From RGIG3178 sp964533965 (GTDB taxonomy: Bacteria; Bacillota; Clostridia; Christensenellales; QAND01), in assembly GCA_964533965.1 (NCBI GenBank), contig CAZHNN010000001.1, positions 123,921-187,920 of the forward strand: 64,000 bases of DNA. Direction: 5' to 3'. The stretch's first letter is position 1; the number at the start of each line of letters is the position of its first letter. The position numbers were made by a program, and so were the translations under genes. The notes under the pieces were generated by a model. It did no database searches and was not told the DNA's origin. It saw only the letters and a program-made list of their open reading frames with translations. Of the stretch, positions 42,584 to 51,225 are shown in pieces.

Positions 42584-44119
42584 ATGTCCGGCACATCGAG
42601 TGTGAATTCTACCACGGCATCCGCTTTGACAAGGCTCACCGGTCTTTCATCCGGCTTGGATACCGACTCAATCGTCAAATCGCTGCTCAAAGTCGATCAA
42701 CTGAAGGTGGACAGGCAATTCAAGCTGGAGACCAGGTTGGAATGGAAGGCAGACGCCTTGCGCGAGATCAACTCGCTATTAAAGACGTTCAGGCAGGACA
42801 ACCTGAGCGTTTTGAAATCCAGCGATAACATGCTATCAAGCGCTACCTATAAGGCGAACAAGGTCACCATGAACACCGACACCTCTGCCGTGAGCATGAC
42901 GGCAAGCGCGTCGGCCGCGGCAGCAACGTTGACCATCAACAAGATCACTCAGATCGCCACCGGCGCGCAGGTGAAGGGCAGCGCCGCATTTCCAGCTGGC
43001 ATCGACACGGGCACCAAATTGTCCGAGCTTGCCTTTACCAATGCGCTTCAATTTGACAACGGGGAGATTTCCTTCTCCATCAACGATGTTCCGTTTAGCT
43101 TTACCGGAGATGACACGCTTTCGGACGTCATGAACAAAATAAACTCGTCCGATGCCGGTGTGACGATGCGGTACAGTTCGCTCAGCCGTGGGTTTTACAT
43201 CACCGCCAGCGCTACGGGCAGCGACAGCCAGGTCAAGATCGTAAACACGACCGGCAATGCGTTTTCCGCAGCCAACAGCGCGTTTGGCATATCGGCGGGT
43301 ACGACCAACGGACAGAACGCGAAGCTGACCATTGACGGAACGGATGTGGAGAAGTCCTCCAACTCGTTTACCATCGACGGCGTCACCTATACGCTGAAAA
43401 ATTCGTCCGATACCGCCATATCCTTTACGGTATCGCGTGACATCGACGGCATTTACGATAAGATCTCGAGTTTCATCGATAAGTACAATACGCTGGTCAA
43501 AACGCTCAACAGCAAGGTCACCGAGGAATCCTATCGTACGTTCGAGCCGCTCACCGACGCTCAAAAGGCGGAGATGTCGGAGTCGCAGATAGAAAAATGG
43601 GAAGAGAAGGCCAAGAGCGGCCTTCTGCGCCAGGACTCGAACATCCAGCAGTTGGTGAGCAACATGCGCAGCGCGTTCTATCAGGCGGTCCAAAGCACGG
43701 GCATCAGCGCCGCCGATATCGGCATTACGACGAAGAGCTATACGACCACCGGAGAGATAGTGATCGATGAAGACAAACTCAAGCAGGCTTTGCAGAAAAA
43801 TCCCGACCAAGTGATGAGGCTGTTTACCAGCACGAGCGAGTCTGCCGACGCCGCCACAAAATTTTCGGAATCTGGCCTTATCACGAGAATTTCAAACGCA
43901 ATGCTAAGCTACACCGACAACGCCACAAAGGTCACGCTCGACACGCTGACCACGCAGATCGATCAGGCGACCACCAAGCTTTCGGATCTGCAGGATTGGC
44001 TGTCGACGCAGGAAGAGAATTACTATAACAGGTTTTCCAAGATGGAATCGGCATTGGCTCAATTAAACAATCAAAGCAGTTGGCTTTCGTCGATCGTCAG
44101 TTCTTGGAGCAACGGTTGA
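42584..44119 (+). CDS. fliD: Flagellar filament cap protein FliD (HAP2)
   Basis: This 511-aa protein has the N-terminal RLTGLSSGLDTDSIVKSLL motif of FliD with an early coiled coil, a variable Ser/Thr/Ala-rich middle and a C-terminal coiled coil (about 455-510) ending NNQSSWLSSIVSSW. It caps the growing filament and guides flagellin folding outside the cell. The ATG follows AGGAGGT. It is the first of a fliD-fliS-chaperone-yaaR-cheW series. Confidence 0.95.
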   Translation: MSGTSSVNSTTASALTRLTGLSSGLDTDSIVKSLLKVDQLKVDRQFKLETRLEWKADALREINSLLKTFRQDNLSVLKSSDNMLSSATYKANKVTMNTDTSAVSMTASASAAAATLTINKITQIATGAQVKGSAAFPAGIDTGTKLSELAFTNALQFDNGEISFSINDVPFSFTGDDTLSDVMNKINSSDAGVTMRYSSLSRGFYITASATGSDSQVKIVNTTGNAFSAANSAFGISAGTTNGQNAKLTIDGTDVEKSSNSFTIDGVTYTLKNSSDTAISFTVSRDIDGIYDKISSFIDKYNTLVKTLNSKVTEESYRTFEPLTDAQKAEMSESQIEKWEEKAKSGLLRQDSNIQQLVSNMRSAFYQAVQSTGISAADIGITTKSYTTTGEIVIDEDKLKQALQKNPDQVMRLFTSTSESADAATKFSESGLITRISNAMLSYTDNATKVTLDTLTTQIDQATTKLSDLQDWLSTQEENYYNRFSKMESALAQLNNQSSWLSSIVSSWSNG

Positions 44120-44143
44120 TGTCTATAAAAAGGAGTAGGGTAT

Positions 44144-44530
44144 ATGAACGCAAGGGCCTATGAAACATACAAAGAACAGGGCGTGCTTACCGCAAGCTCG
44201 GTCGATCTTGTCGTAATGCTATATGATGAGGCGATCAAGCAGGTAAAGCTGGGCGGGCTTTGTATCGAGAACAAGGATAACGAGCAAGCGAACCTGCATT
44301 TTCAAAAGGCCAAGCGCGTCATTATGGAACTGATCAACAGCTTGGACTTCCATTATGAGATATCAAACGACCTGCTCAAACTCTACGAATTCTTTTTGCA
44401 TCAAATCAGTGTGATGAATGCGAACAAAGATAAGAGCGACATTGGACGGTTAACCGCTTTGCTGACGGATTTGCGGCAGACATGGAGCGGCGTTGCCAGA
44501 ATGCACAGAAGCGGTAGGCCGGAGCCATGA
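44144..44530 (+). CDS. fliS: Flagellin export chaperone FliS
   Basis: This 128-aa helical protein has the FliS opening NARAYETYKEQGVLTASSVDLVVMLYDEAI. It binds the flagellin C terminus before export. It overlaps the next gene by 4 nt. The ATG follows AAAGGAG. Confidence 0.95.
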   Translation: MNARAYETYKEQGVLTASSVDLVVMLYDEAIKQVKLGGLCIENKDNEQANLHFQKAKRVIMELINSLDFHYEISNDLLKLYEFFLHQISVMNANKDKSDIGRLTALLTDLRQTWSGVARMHRSGRPEP

Positions 44531-44958
44531 TTAAGGATAGTTATGAAATAGCGACTGAACGCGTGCTGTTGTTGTCCAAGCTGCAGCAGGCAATCGACCT
44601 TCTGCATGCACAGCTCAAACGGCAGCAGGAGTACCTTCATAACGATGACGTGAATGCCTTCATGGAGTCCATGTCGGAAAACCGGGAACGACTCGGCGAG
44701 ATGGAAGAGCTGATGCAATCGCTGCAAAGATTACAAGAGCAGCCGGCATCGCAAACGTCCAGGGCGATGGAGGAAGGCATCTCGCTTTCCCTACGGCAGC
44801 TGCAGGAGACGGAAAGGCTCACCAACACGCTGGCAAACGAAAAACTGGAGAACTACAGGAAGAACGTGCGTGAGATACGCCTTGTTAAAAAAGGGGCCAA
44901 GTCCTACCTAAACCCCTACAGCAAAGTGGACGGCATGTATATCGACAAGAAGAAATAA
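44527..44958 (+). CDS. FlgN/FliT-like flagellar chaperone
   Basis: This 143-aa, almost all-helical protein has a long coiled coil (about 10-110) and a basic tail KKGAKSYLNPYSKVDGMYID. Position immediately after fliS and the helical hairpin form fit FliT (FliD chaperone) or FlgN (FlgK/L chaperone). FliT is favoured by its place beside fliD, but sequence alone is weak. The start overlaps the fliS stop. Confidence 0.7.
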   Translation: MIKDSYEIATERVLLLSKLQQAIDLLHAQLKRQQEYLHNDDVNAFMESMSENRERLGEMEELMQSLQRLQEQPASQTSRAMEEGISLSLRQLQETERLTNTLANEKLENYRKNVREIRLVKKGAKSYLNPYSKVDGMYIDKKK

Positions 44959-44977
44959 GGGCAAGGGAGCGACGGCG

Positions 44978-45433
44978 ATGAAGGTAAGATCAGCGGCACA
45001 AGCAGCGGCTCCGGTTGGAGTCATGGTTGCCGAAGAAAGCCATCAGGCGCAAGGTACCGGAACCGGCGTGTCATTTTCACGGCAGCTGACGCAGCTCAAT
45101 GAGCTCGGTTATCAAAGGCATCTGGATGAACTCCATGAGCGCATCTATGTCACAGGCCAGTCCGTGGCGCAAAAGGCAAACCTCAAGGAATTCCAGCACT
45201 ACCGGACGCTGATCGCCAGGTTCATCTACGAAGCGGTCAGCAACGCCTATTCGTTCAACAAGAGCGACCGGTTCGACGCCAAAGGCCAGCACAGTGCGTG
45301 CGCTCTCATCAAGAAGATCAACACGAAGCTGGACGATATGGCCCAGGAACTTTTGAACGAGCAGTCGGACAACCTGAAGCTCATGGGTATGGCGGAGGAG
45401 ATCCGCGGAATGCTCGTGGATTTGTATATGTGA
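44978..45433 (+). CDS. YaaR family protein (DUF327)
   Basis: This 151-aa protein shows the DUF327 core: FSRQLTQLNELGYQRHLDEL, LKEFQHYRTLIARFIYEA and a C-terminal helix ending RGMLVDLYM. Members are common near flagellar genes of Firmicutes, role unknown. The ATG follows AAGGGAGCG. Confidence 0.82.
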   Translation: MKVRSAAQAAAPVGVMVAEESHQAQGTGTGVSFSRQLTQLNELGYQRHLDELHERIYVTGQSVAQKANLKEFQHYRTLIARFIYEAVSNAYSFNKSDRFDAKGQHSACALIKKINTKLDDMAQELLNEQSDNLKLMGMAEEIRGMLVDLYM

Positions 45434-45451
45434 AAGAGAAGGGGAAAGAGT

Positions 45452-45943
45452 ATGCCGATACAGGAAGACTTGTTGGAAAAAACCGAAGATACACAGCACG
45501 GGCGGTTCCTGGCGTTTGCGCTGGATGACGAGACGTTCTGCATAGAGATCAAATATGTGACCGAGATCATCGGCATCCAGCCGATCACAAAGGTCCCCGA
45601 GGTGCCGGAGTTCATCCGTGGCATCATCAACCTTAGGGGCAGGATCATACCGGTCATCGACATGCGGTTGAAATTCGGCAAAATGCCCATACCCTACAAC
45701 GATAGGACCTGCATCATCGTGGTCGAGACCAAGACGCTCTTTGTGGGCTTCATCGTGGACAACGTGGCCGAGGTCATCACCATCGACGATGAGAACATCG
45801 TGCCGCCGCCGGACGTGCGGGTGGGCATGCAGAGCAATTACATCAAGGGCATCGGCAAGGTCGGCAACGATGTGAAACTCCTGTTGAACTGCGAAAAGCT
45901 GCTCGACGAGGACGCGCACGAGCCGATGGCGGAAGCTGTCTGA
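45452..45943 (+). CDS. cheW: Chemotaxis adaptor CheW (copy 3)
   Basis: This 163-aa CheW has the same core as the other two (FALDDETFCIEIKYVTEI, GIINLRGRIIPVID, FIVDNVAEV) but is more diverged and is not paired with a receptor gene. It is last in the fliD series, followed by a terminator. It may be the main adaptor, with the paired copies dedicated to their receptors. Confidence 0.95.
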   Translation: MPIQEDLLEKTEDTQHGRFLAFALDDETFCIEIKYVTEIIGIQPITKVPEVPEFIRGIINLRGRIIPVIDMRLKFGKMPIPYNDRTCIIVVETKTLFVGFIVDNVAEVITIDDENIVPPPDVRVGMQSNYIKGIGKVGNDVKLLLNCEKLLDEDAHEPMAEAV

Positions 45944-45975
45944 TTGGCCTGCCAACGTTTTTGGCGGCTGTATGA

Positions 45976-46002
45976 AATACCGGAGAAATCCGGTATTTTT
46001 TT
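45976..46002 (+). terminator. Terminator of the fliD-cheW series
   Basis: AATACCGGA-GAAA-TCCGGTATT followed by seven T. The same ATACCGG/CCGGTAT stem recurs at 48736 and 49195. Confidence 0.88.
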
Positions 46003-46257
46003 GTTTCGTCAAAATACTTCGTATTTTGACGAGTATGACGGTTACACAGGTATTCTGCCAAATCCGCCGCACACGCAAGAACATTGTTATGGCGGTTATC
46101 GTCGGATTTGTCCCGGTTCAGGATGGGATGCAAGATATGGGTCAGTGATCTCTGGAAACAACCAATTTACAGACTGTATTGACAATACATATGGTATATT
46201 TAAAAGGAAACATGTGGTCGTAGCCAATAGAAAAGTGAGCGTTTTATATTCGTTCAA

Positions 46258-46431
46258 ATGAAACAAAAGAACCGTCCCGGTGTTTCGTCGGTGTTTCGTA
46301 AGTTGATAGATACGAACATGTCCTATGACATTTTTGAAAATGAGATGATACAGGTAAAGTTGTGTTTGAAGGCTATTAAGAGAAACATATATGCTATCGA
46401 TTATATGAATTCATCCGCAATTGAAGACTAG
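46258..46431 (+). pseudogene. 57-codon fragment resembling a DUF4116-type repeat
   Basis: ATG at 46258 opens 57 codons. The segment VKLCLKAIKRNIYAIDYM resembles one unit of DUF4116 repeats (L-C-x-x-A-I-x-x-N-x-x-A-L-x-Y). There is no ribosome site, and only about one repeat is present. It is probably a leftover of a larger repeat protein, or chance. Confidence 0.3.
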
Positions 46432-46767
46432 TAGCCTACCTACTATTTCGTTGTATCAATAAAAAAATAATATAGTATCGCTGATATTTGACGTTTTTCA
46501 GCGTTGACATTGTATCTGATTTTGAGAAATAATGTGGAAAAGTGTATACATAAATCATAATGAGGATGGGGTTAATTAGAGCAAAAAGCTTTTCTACAAA
46601 ATTTGAGCGTCGCCCTCGGAAGAGGGATTTTTCGTTTCAATGGGATCGAACCTATAGAAAGTGGATATATAAAACAAGCAAGGAGTGACTAAAGAAAAAA
46701 CTTAATGAAACAAGAAATCGTCTCTATGTTTTTGAAAAAGAAAAAATCTTTAAATAGCGGAAGAAAA

Positions 46768-46776
46768 TGGTATAAT
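46768..46776 (+). promoter_or_regulatory. Extended -10 promoter of the argininosuccinate-lyase-like gene
   Basis: TGGTATAAT is a consensus TGnTATAAT. The -35 is weak (TTTAAA, 16 bp upstream). The leader to the ATG at 46849 is about 65 nt. Confidence 0.65.
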
Positions 46777-46848
46777 ACGAAATAGTTTCAAACGATAAAT
46801 GACGCTTCCATTTCCTGCTACTTGGGAGGCGTTTAGGGAGGCCCAACG

Positions 46849-48339
46849 ATGCGCGAACGCCTGAAAGCGGAACCTGCGGAAGTGATCTGCAAATATCTCT
46901 TTGGTCCTTTCATAGCCGAGGATAATGTCCGTTCCTTTTACAACATGGCTGACATCAATCTTGCCCACGTTATCATGCTCGTTGACCAAAGGATCATAGA
47001 CCGGGAAAGCGGCGTCTGTCTATTGAAAGTGCTGGGCGAAATGCGAAAGGCCGGACCATCGTGCCTTGATGTCCATCCGGAGTACGAAGACTATTACTTC
47101 AACGTAGAACAATACGTAATCGGCAAGGTAGGAGGCCTGATCGGCGGTAAAATGCATACTGCCCGAAGCCGGAATGATTTGGGTTCCACATTGGCCAGGA
47201 TGAACGCAAGGGATTCCCTGGTAAAGATCATCGACATGGCACTTCAACTGCAATCTGTGTTACTCAACTTAGCCGAAGAGCATACAGAAACCGTGTTCAC
47301 CGGCTATACGCATATGCAGCCGGCCCAACCCATCACCTTTGCGTATTATCTTCTGGCTGTCGCTCAAGCGCTCGGACGGGATTGCAAGCGCATGCTGGAT
47401 GCAGCCGACCGCATGAATTTTGGGACGCTAGGGTCTTGCGCGTTTGCCGGCACCTCCTTTGACGTAAATCGCGATCAAACTGCTGCCTTTCTTGGTTTTG
47501 ACGGGCCGATGTTTAACGCAATGGATGCTGTCGCGTCCAAAGATTATTTGATGGAGATCGCCGCGTGCTTTACGATGTTGGGTTCCACGCTAAACCGGTT
47601 TGCCAACGATCTGTACATCTGGTCGACCGATGAGTTTGGCTATATCGAGGTGGATGACTCGCTGGCGGTATGCAGTAGCATCATGCCACAGAAAAAGAAT
47701 CCGATCACCTTTGAACACGTCAAAGCTAAATCCGCCCATCTTCTGGGTGCCTTTGTATCCATCACCACGACGCTCAAGGGTATTCCATACACCCACGTCC
47801 GCGACGGCAGCAGCGAATGCCTGCACTTGTTCTGGGATGCGTGCTATCAGACAGAGGCGATGCTGGCGCTGCTCACCCAGACTATAGCTACCATGAAGAT
47901 CAACGGGGACGCGATGTACATAAGGGTCAACGCCAACTATTGCACGATCACAGAACTTGCCGACGAACTGGTAAAAACGGAGGGACTGCCATTTCGCACC
48001 GCTCACGGGATTGTGTCCATAATCGCGAGCAACAGTCTTGAAAAAGGATTGACTTCCGCGGAGATCGACGTAAAAATGCTCGATGAGGCGGGCGAGGCGG
48101 TTATCGGAAGGACGTTCGGCTGGACAAATGAAAAGCTCAGCCGAATACTCGATGCCAGGCGTTCGGTGGACACAAGAATCAGCTTCGGCTCGCCCAGTCC
48201 AATCCAATGCGGCGCGATGATCAAAGCGCTGCGGGACGATTTGGCCAAAGACAACGAACGCTTCAGCTCCTTTGGCGAAAAAATTGCAAACGCTAAAGCG
48301 ACGCTGCAGAAACGGATTTTGGAGTTCTTCGAAGCGTAA
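46849..48339 (+). CDS. Argininosuccinate-lyase-family protein
   Basis: This 496-aa protein of the fumarase/aspartase superfamily has MHTARSRND (102-110), GYTHMQPAQP (about 152-161, His155) and the signature SSIMPQKKNP (276-285) with the catalytic Ser loop. True ArgH proteins are about 460 aa and read RSRNDQVATD. Here it is RSRNDLGSTLA, so substrate may differ: other lyases of this family cleave C-N bonds of argininosuccinate-like or EDDS-like compounds. No argG or other arginine gene is adjacent. It lies alone in an AT-rich island between motility genes. The ATG follows GGGAGG. Confidence 0.8.
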   Translation: MRERLKAEPAEVICKYLFGPFIAEDNVRSFYNMADINLAHVIMLVDQRIIDRESGVCLLKVLGEMRKAGPSCLDVHPEYEDYYFNVEQYVIGKVGGLIGGKMHTARSRNDLGSTLARMNARDSLVKIIDMALQLQSVLLNLAEEHTETVFTGYTHMQPAQPITFAYYLLAVAQALGRDCKRMLDAADRMNFGTLGSCAFAGTSFDVNRDQTAAFLGFDGPMFNAMDAVASKDYLMEIAACFTMLGSTLNRFANDLYIWSTDEFGYIEVDDSLAVCSSIMPQKKNPITFEHVKAKSAHLLGAFVSITTTLKGIPYTHVRDGSSECLHLFWDACYQTEAMLALLTQTIATMKINGDAMYIRVNANYCTITELADELVKTEGLPFRTAHGIVSIIASNSLEKGLTSAEIDVKMLDEAGEAVIGRTFGWTNEKLSRILDARRSVDTRISFGSPSPIQCGAMIKALRDDLAKDNERFSSFGEKIANAKATLQKRILEFFEA

Positions 48340-48735
48340 AATCATCCCGATGAATGATAAAACACCGTTTGCTTGGGATGTTTACGGAGATAAGATAAAA
48401 ACCCCAGTAAATTCAGGATTCAAGACCGACAACAAAGCGCTACACCTCCTTCTACAGAGGCTTCGATTCTTATAAAAGAGAGTGGTATTTGGGCTTCAAT
48501 TTGAGATGGACCCCTACGGAATTTGTACAGTTTATAAATTGATGTTGTACTAGTACAAAGGAGCCTATGAAAGTCAATTTCCCTCCGACGATATTGCATG
48601 ATATTGTCTGATAATGAATAAGAATGACTCTGATCAGCTCTGATACAGCTCAATATTGAACGACATTGTATGAGGTTATATATCGTAAAATCACTTCCTG
48701 CGCGCTCATAACCCGGAGGTCTCGATTTCCGATAG
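48340..48735. other. AT-rich intergenic region with a 14-bp palindrome
   Basis: No gene is seen. TTGTACTAGTACAA (48545-48558) is a perfect palindrome, followed by several copies of a GATATTG/GACATTG-like word (48588-48665). This could be an operator cluster or a decayed mobile region. Confidence 0.4.
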
Positions 48736-48846
48736 ATACCGGCTTCAACCGGTATTTTTGTTTGCAGCGCTAATTGTTATAAATCATGCTGTTCGCAAGC
48801 TAAACATCAACGCTAAAAATGCCGATATAACCATTAGTCAGAGCAA
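48736..48846 (+). repeat. Direct repeat, copy 1: terminator plus sigma-D promoter cassette
   Basis: The 111-bp unit begins with ATACCGG-CTTCAA-CCGGTATTTTT and contains GCAAGCTAAACATCAACGCT, then GCCGATAT, and ends AGTCAGAGCAA. A diverged second copy lies at 49195-49301. Confidence 0.85.
48801..48828 (+). promoter_or_regulatory. Sigma-D promoter of the small membrane protein gene
   Basis: TAAA (48801-48804), 16-bp spacer, GCCGATAT (48821-48828): perfect -10. It lies 63 nt before the ATG at 48892. Confidence 0.8.
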
Positions 48847-48891
48847 TAAATGGGCAGGATTTTTTATTATAACAGGTTGGGGAGGATAGAC

Positions 48892-49083
48892 ATGATGAAT
48901 TTAGAGGATATATCTAAAAGACGAAAATTTATTATTATCAATTCCAGTATTGGAATGATAGCATTATTAATAGTGTATTGTATAGATATGCCAAAGATTG
49001 TGAAAGTCACAGCGATGTTACTGGTGATTATAGTTAATGCCTTCATGGGTGTAAAATATGGAATGACGAGTAACAAAAAATAA
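48892..49083 (+). CDS. Small two-helix membrane protein under a sigma-D promoter
   Basis: The 63-aa protein (start MMNLEDISKRRKF) has two hydrophobic helices, about 14-30 (IIINSSIGMIALLIVYC) and 36-54, with a basic residue cluster before the first and TSNKK at the end. The ATG at 48892 follows GGGGAGG. A perfect 12-bp inverted repeat, CCAACAAAGAAC (49163-49174) / GTTCTTTGTTGG (49178-49189), follows the gene. It is AT-rich relative to cheR. Function is unknown; the promoter places it in the late motility regulon. Confidence 0.75.
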   Translation: MMNLEDISKRRKFIIINSSIGMIALLIVYCIDMPKIVKVTAMLLVIIVNAFMGVKYGMTSNKK

Positions 49084-49194
49084 ATCGGGACTTGCTCTTA
49101 ATTTTATAAAATTTTGGCATATGCGGCGGATTTGCTGCCAATGAATACAAAACGTTCATAGACCAACAAAGAACAAAGTTCTTTGTTGGATAGA

Positions 49195-49301
49195 ATACCG
49201 GCTCCAACCGGTATTTTTTCTTTGCACTCCTTTTATAAAAGCACTTTCCGCAAGCTAAACATCAACGCTAAAAATGTCGATATATCCAGTAGTCAGAGCA
49301 A
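49195..49301 (+). repeat. Direct repeat, copy 2: terminator plus sigma-D promoter cassette
   Basis: The 107-bp unit matches copy 1 at both ends and in the promoter core: ATACCGG-CTCCAA-CCGGTATTTTTT, then CGCAAGCTAAACATCAACGC, GTCGATAT and AGTCAGAGCAA. The middle part between terminator and promoter is diverged. Confidence 0.85.
49256..49283 (+). promoter_or_regulatory. Sigma-D promoter of cheR-cheB
   Basis: TAAA (49256-49259), 16-bp spacer, GTCGATAT (49276-49283), one mismatch to consensus. It lies over an in-frame ATG at 49274, which is therefore not the cheR start. Confidence 0.78.
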
Positions 49302-49318
49302 ACGATTGGGGGCATAGC

Positions 49319-50155
49319 ATGGGCTCGCTTCAACCGGGAATCAACACGCTGCGCATTGCGGATCAGGAGTTCGCGATGTTGACGGGATATTTAAAGCAAA
49401 ATTTCGGCATAGACCTTTCCAAAAAACGGGAGCTTGTGGAGAGCAGGCTGAACAACTACCTGCAGCACAAGGGGCACGAATCGTACGAGACCTTCTTAAA
49501 ACAGCTGTTTTCCGACCCGACAGGCATGGAAATCAGCACGGTGATCAACTATCTGACCACCAACTATTCTTATTTCATGCGGGAATTCGATTCCATGCGC
49601 TTTTTCAAGGATGAGATCTTGCCCAAGATGAAAGCCTCCATCCACGACCACGACCTTCGTGTCTGGAGCGCGGGCTGCTCGACGGGCGAAGAGCCTTATA
49701 CACTGGCGATGATCATGGATGAGTTCTTCGCTGCCGAACGCGGATTGTGGGATAAAAAGATCCTTGCGACGGATATCTCAGAAAAGGTTCTGACCAAAGC
49801 GGAAAACGGCGCGTATGATGCGGGCGCGGTGGAGCAGATGCCCGCCATCTGGCGCAATTCATATTTTGACAAGCTGCAGGACACGTTTCGGGTGAAGCCC
49901 CGCATCAAAAACGAGATCATCTTCCGAAAGTTCAACCTGATGGAAAAGACCTTTCCGTTCAAGAAGAAGTTCCACGTGATCTTCTGCCGCAATGTGATGA
50001 TCTATTTTGACGGACCAACCAAACAGGCACTGATCGATCGGTTCTTCAACGCCACGGAAAGCGGCGGGTACCTGATCATCGGGCAATCGGAATCCATCGA
50101 CCGGAACAGCACCAACTATCGTTTTATCAAGCCGTCCATCTTCGTCAAAGGGTAA
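49319..50155 (+). CDS. cheR: Chemotaxis protein methyltransferase CheR
   Basis: This 278-aa protein has an N-terminal helical domain and a SAM-binding domain with VWSAGCSTGEEPYTLAM (115-131) and IIFCRNVMIYF-like VIFCRNVMIYFD later. It methylates receptor glutamates. The ATG at 49319 is used, after GGGGGC, because the promoter lies over the earlier in-frame ATG. cheB follows after 13 nt. Confidence 0.93.
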   Translation: MGSLQPGINTLRIADQEFAMLTGYLKQNFGIDLSKKRELVESRLNNYLQHKGHESYETFLKQLFSDPTGMEISTVINYLTTNYSYFMREFDSMRFFKDEILPKMKASIHDHDLRVWSAGCSTGEEPYTLAMIMDEFFAAERGLWDKKILATDISEKVLTKAENGAYDAGAVEQMPAIWRNSYFDKLQDTFRVKPRIKNEIIFRKFNLMEKTFPFKKKFHVIFCRNVMIYFDGPTKQALIDRFFNATESGGYLIIGQSESIDRNSTNYRFIKPSIFVKG

Positions 50156-50168
50156 AGGAGACCATACT

Positions 50169-51211
50169 ATGCCGAAGCCAAAGATCCGCGTTCTGATCGT
50201 CGATGATTCCCTGTTTTTCCGTGAGTTCATCTCTTCTGCCCTATCGAGTGATCCCGTCATCGAAGTGGTGGGCCAAGCCGGCGACCCATACCAGGCCAGG
50301 GACGAGATCATCTCCAAGCAGCCGGACGTGATGACGCTGGATGTCGAAATGCCAAAGATGAACGGCCTCGACTTCTTGAAAAAGCTGATGCCGCAGTATC
50401 CAATGCCGGTAATCGTGCTAAGCTCGGCTTCCCACCTGGTGTTCGACGCGATGGAGGCTGGCGCCGTCGATTTTGTTTCTAAGGCGGATCTAGGAAAGCA
50501 AAACAACAAGCAGGCATTCATCAACGAATTGATCATCAAGATCAAGATCGCCTCCATCGCCAAGCTCGACAGGCCAAAGCAGGCCGCGGCGCCTGTGGTA
50601 CAGCATCAGGCGGAAGAGCGCGAGGGGTTTGGCGATCTGATTGCCATCGGCGCCTCCACGGGCGGCACGGAAGCGGTGCATTCCATCTTCGCCAAATTGA
50701 ACAACGATTTGCCGGGCATCGTCGTCGTTCAGCACATGCCGCCGGTGTTTACCAATCTCTACGCGCAGAGGCTGAACAAGGAAAGCAAGCTTGTCGTAAA
50801 GGAAGCGGAAAACGGCGATTGGGTGCAGCCGGGCCACGCCTATATCGCCCCCGGCGGCCTGCACATGCAGGTGGTCAGGATGGGGCAGGATTACAAGCTC
50901 AGGGTCTATGAGGGCGAGCGTGTAAACGGGCATTGCCCCTCGGTGGACGTCTTGTTTCATTCGGTGGCAAAGGCCGCTGGCCCACAGGCGCTTGGCATCA
51001 TACTCACCGGCATGGGCGGGGATGGCGCAAAGGGATTGTTNNNNNNNNNNTGTTGTCGATGAAAAAGAGCGGCGCAACAACGCTGGGACAGGACCAGGAG
51101 AGCTGCGTGGTGTACGGAATGCCGATGGTAGCCAAACAGATCGGCGCCGTTATGACCGAATGCCCCCTCTGTTCGATGTCAGACAAGATCTACCAATGGA
51201 GCGGACGGTAA
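50169..51211 (+). CDS. cheB: Chemotaxis methylesterase CheB, split by an assembly join
   Basis: The receiver domain has Asp11-Asp12 and phospho-acceptor Asp58 (MTLDVEMP). The methylesterase domain has the triad Ser163 (GASTGG), His189 (QHMPP) and Asp285 (GMGGDGAKGL). A 10-N run at 51041 shifts the apparent frame. On the other side, MKKSGATTLGQDQESCVVYG continues the same protein and ends at TAA 51209. The gene is very probably intact in the organism. It removes methyl groups from receptors, opposing CheR. Confidence 0.92.
51041..51050. other. 10-N assembly join within cheB
   Basis: The left flank ends ...GGGATTGTT and the right begins TGTTGTCGATG. Merging the shared TGTT gives GGA TTG TTG TCG ATG, in frame as Gly-Leu-Leu-Ser-Met, the sequence expected in CheB. 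The Ns therefore stand for a 4-base contig overlap, not missing sequence. Confidence 0.8.
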
Positions 51212-51225
51212 CGTCTCGCTTTTTT

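Larger units (their letters stand above)
46003..46848. other. AT-rich region upstream of the argininosuccinate-lyase-like gene
   Basis: Apart from the small fragment at 46258, no gene is seen. A hairpin CCCTC-GGAA-GAGGG followed by ATTTTT lies at 46613-46630. An extended -10 promoter lies at 46768. A further leader hairpin pairs ACGCTTCC with GGGAGGCGT (about 46802-46833). The composition differs strongly from the flagellar genes on both sides. Confidence 0.5.

Noticed and set aside
46613..46633. Possible c-di-GMP or other riboswitch near the hairpin
   Set aside because: Only a simple 5-bp GNRA-like hairpin is seen; no conserved riboswitch core could be recognised.
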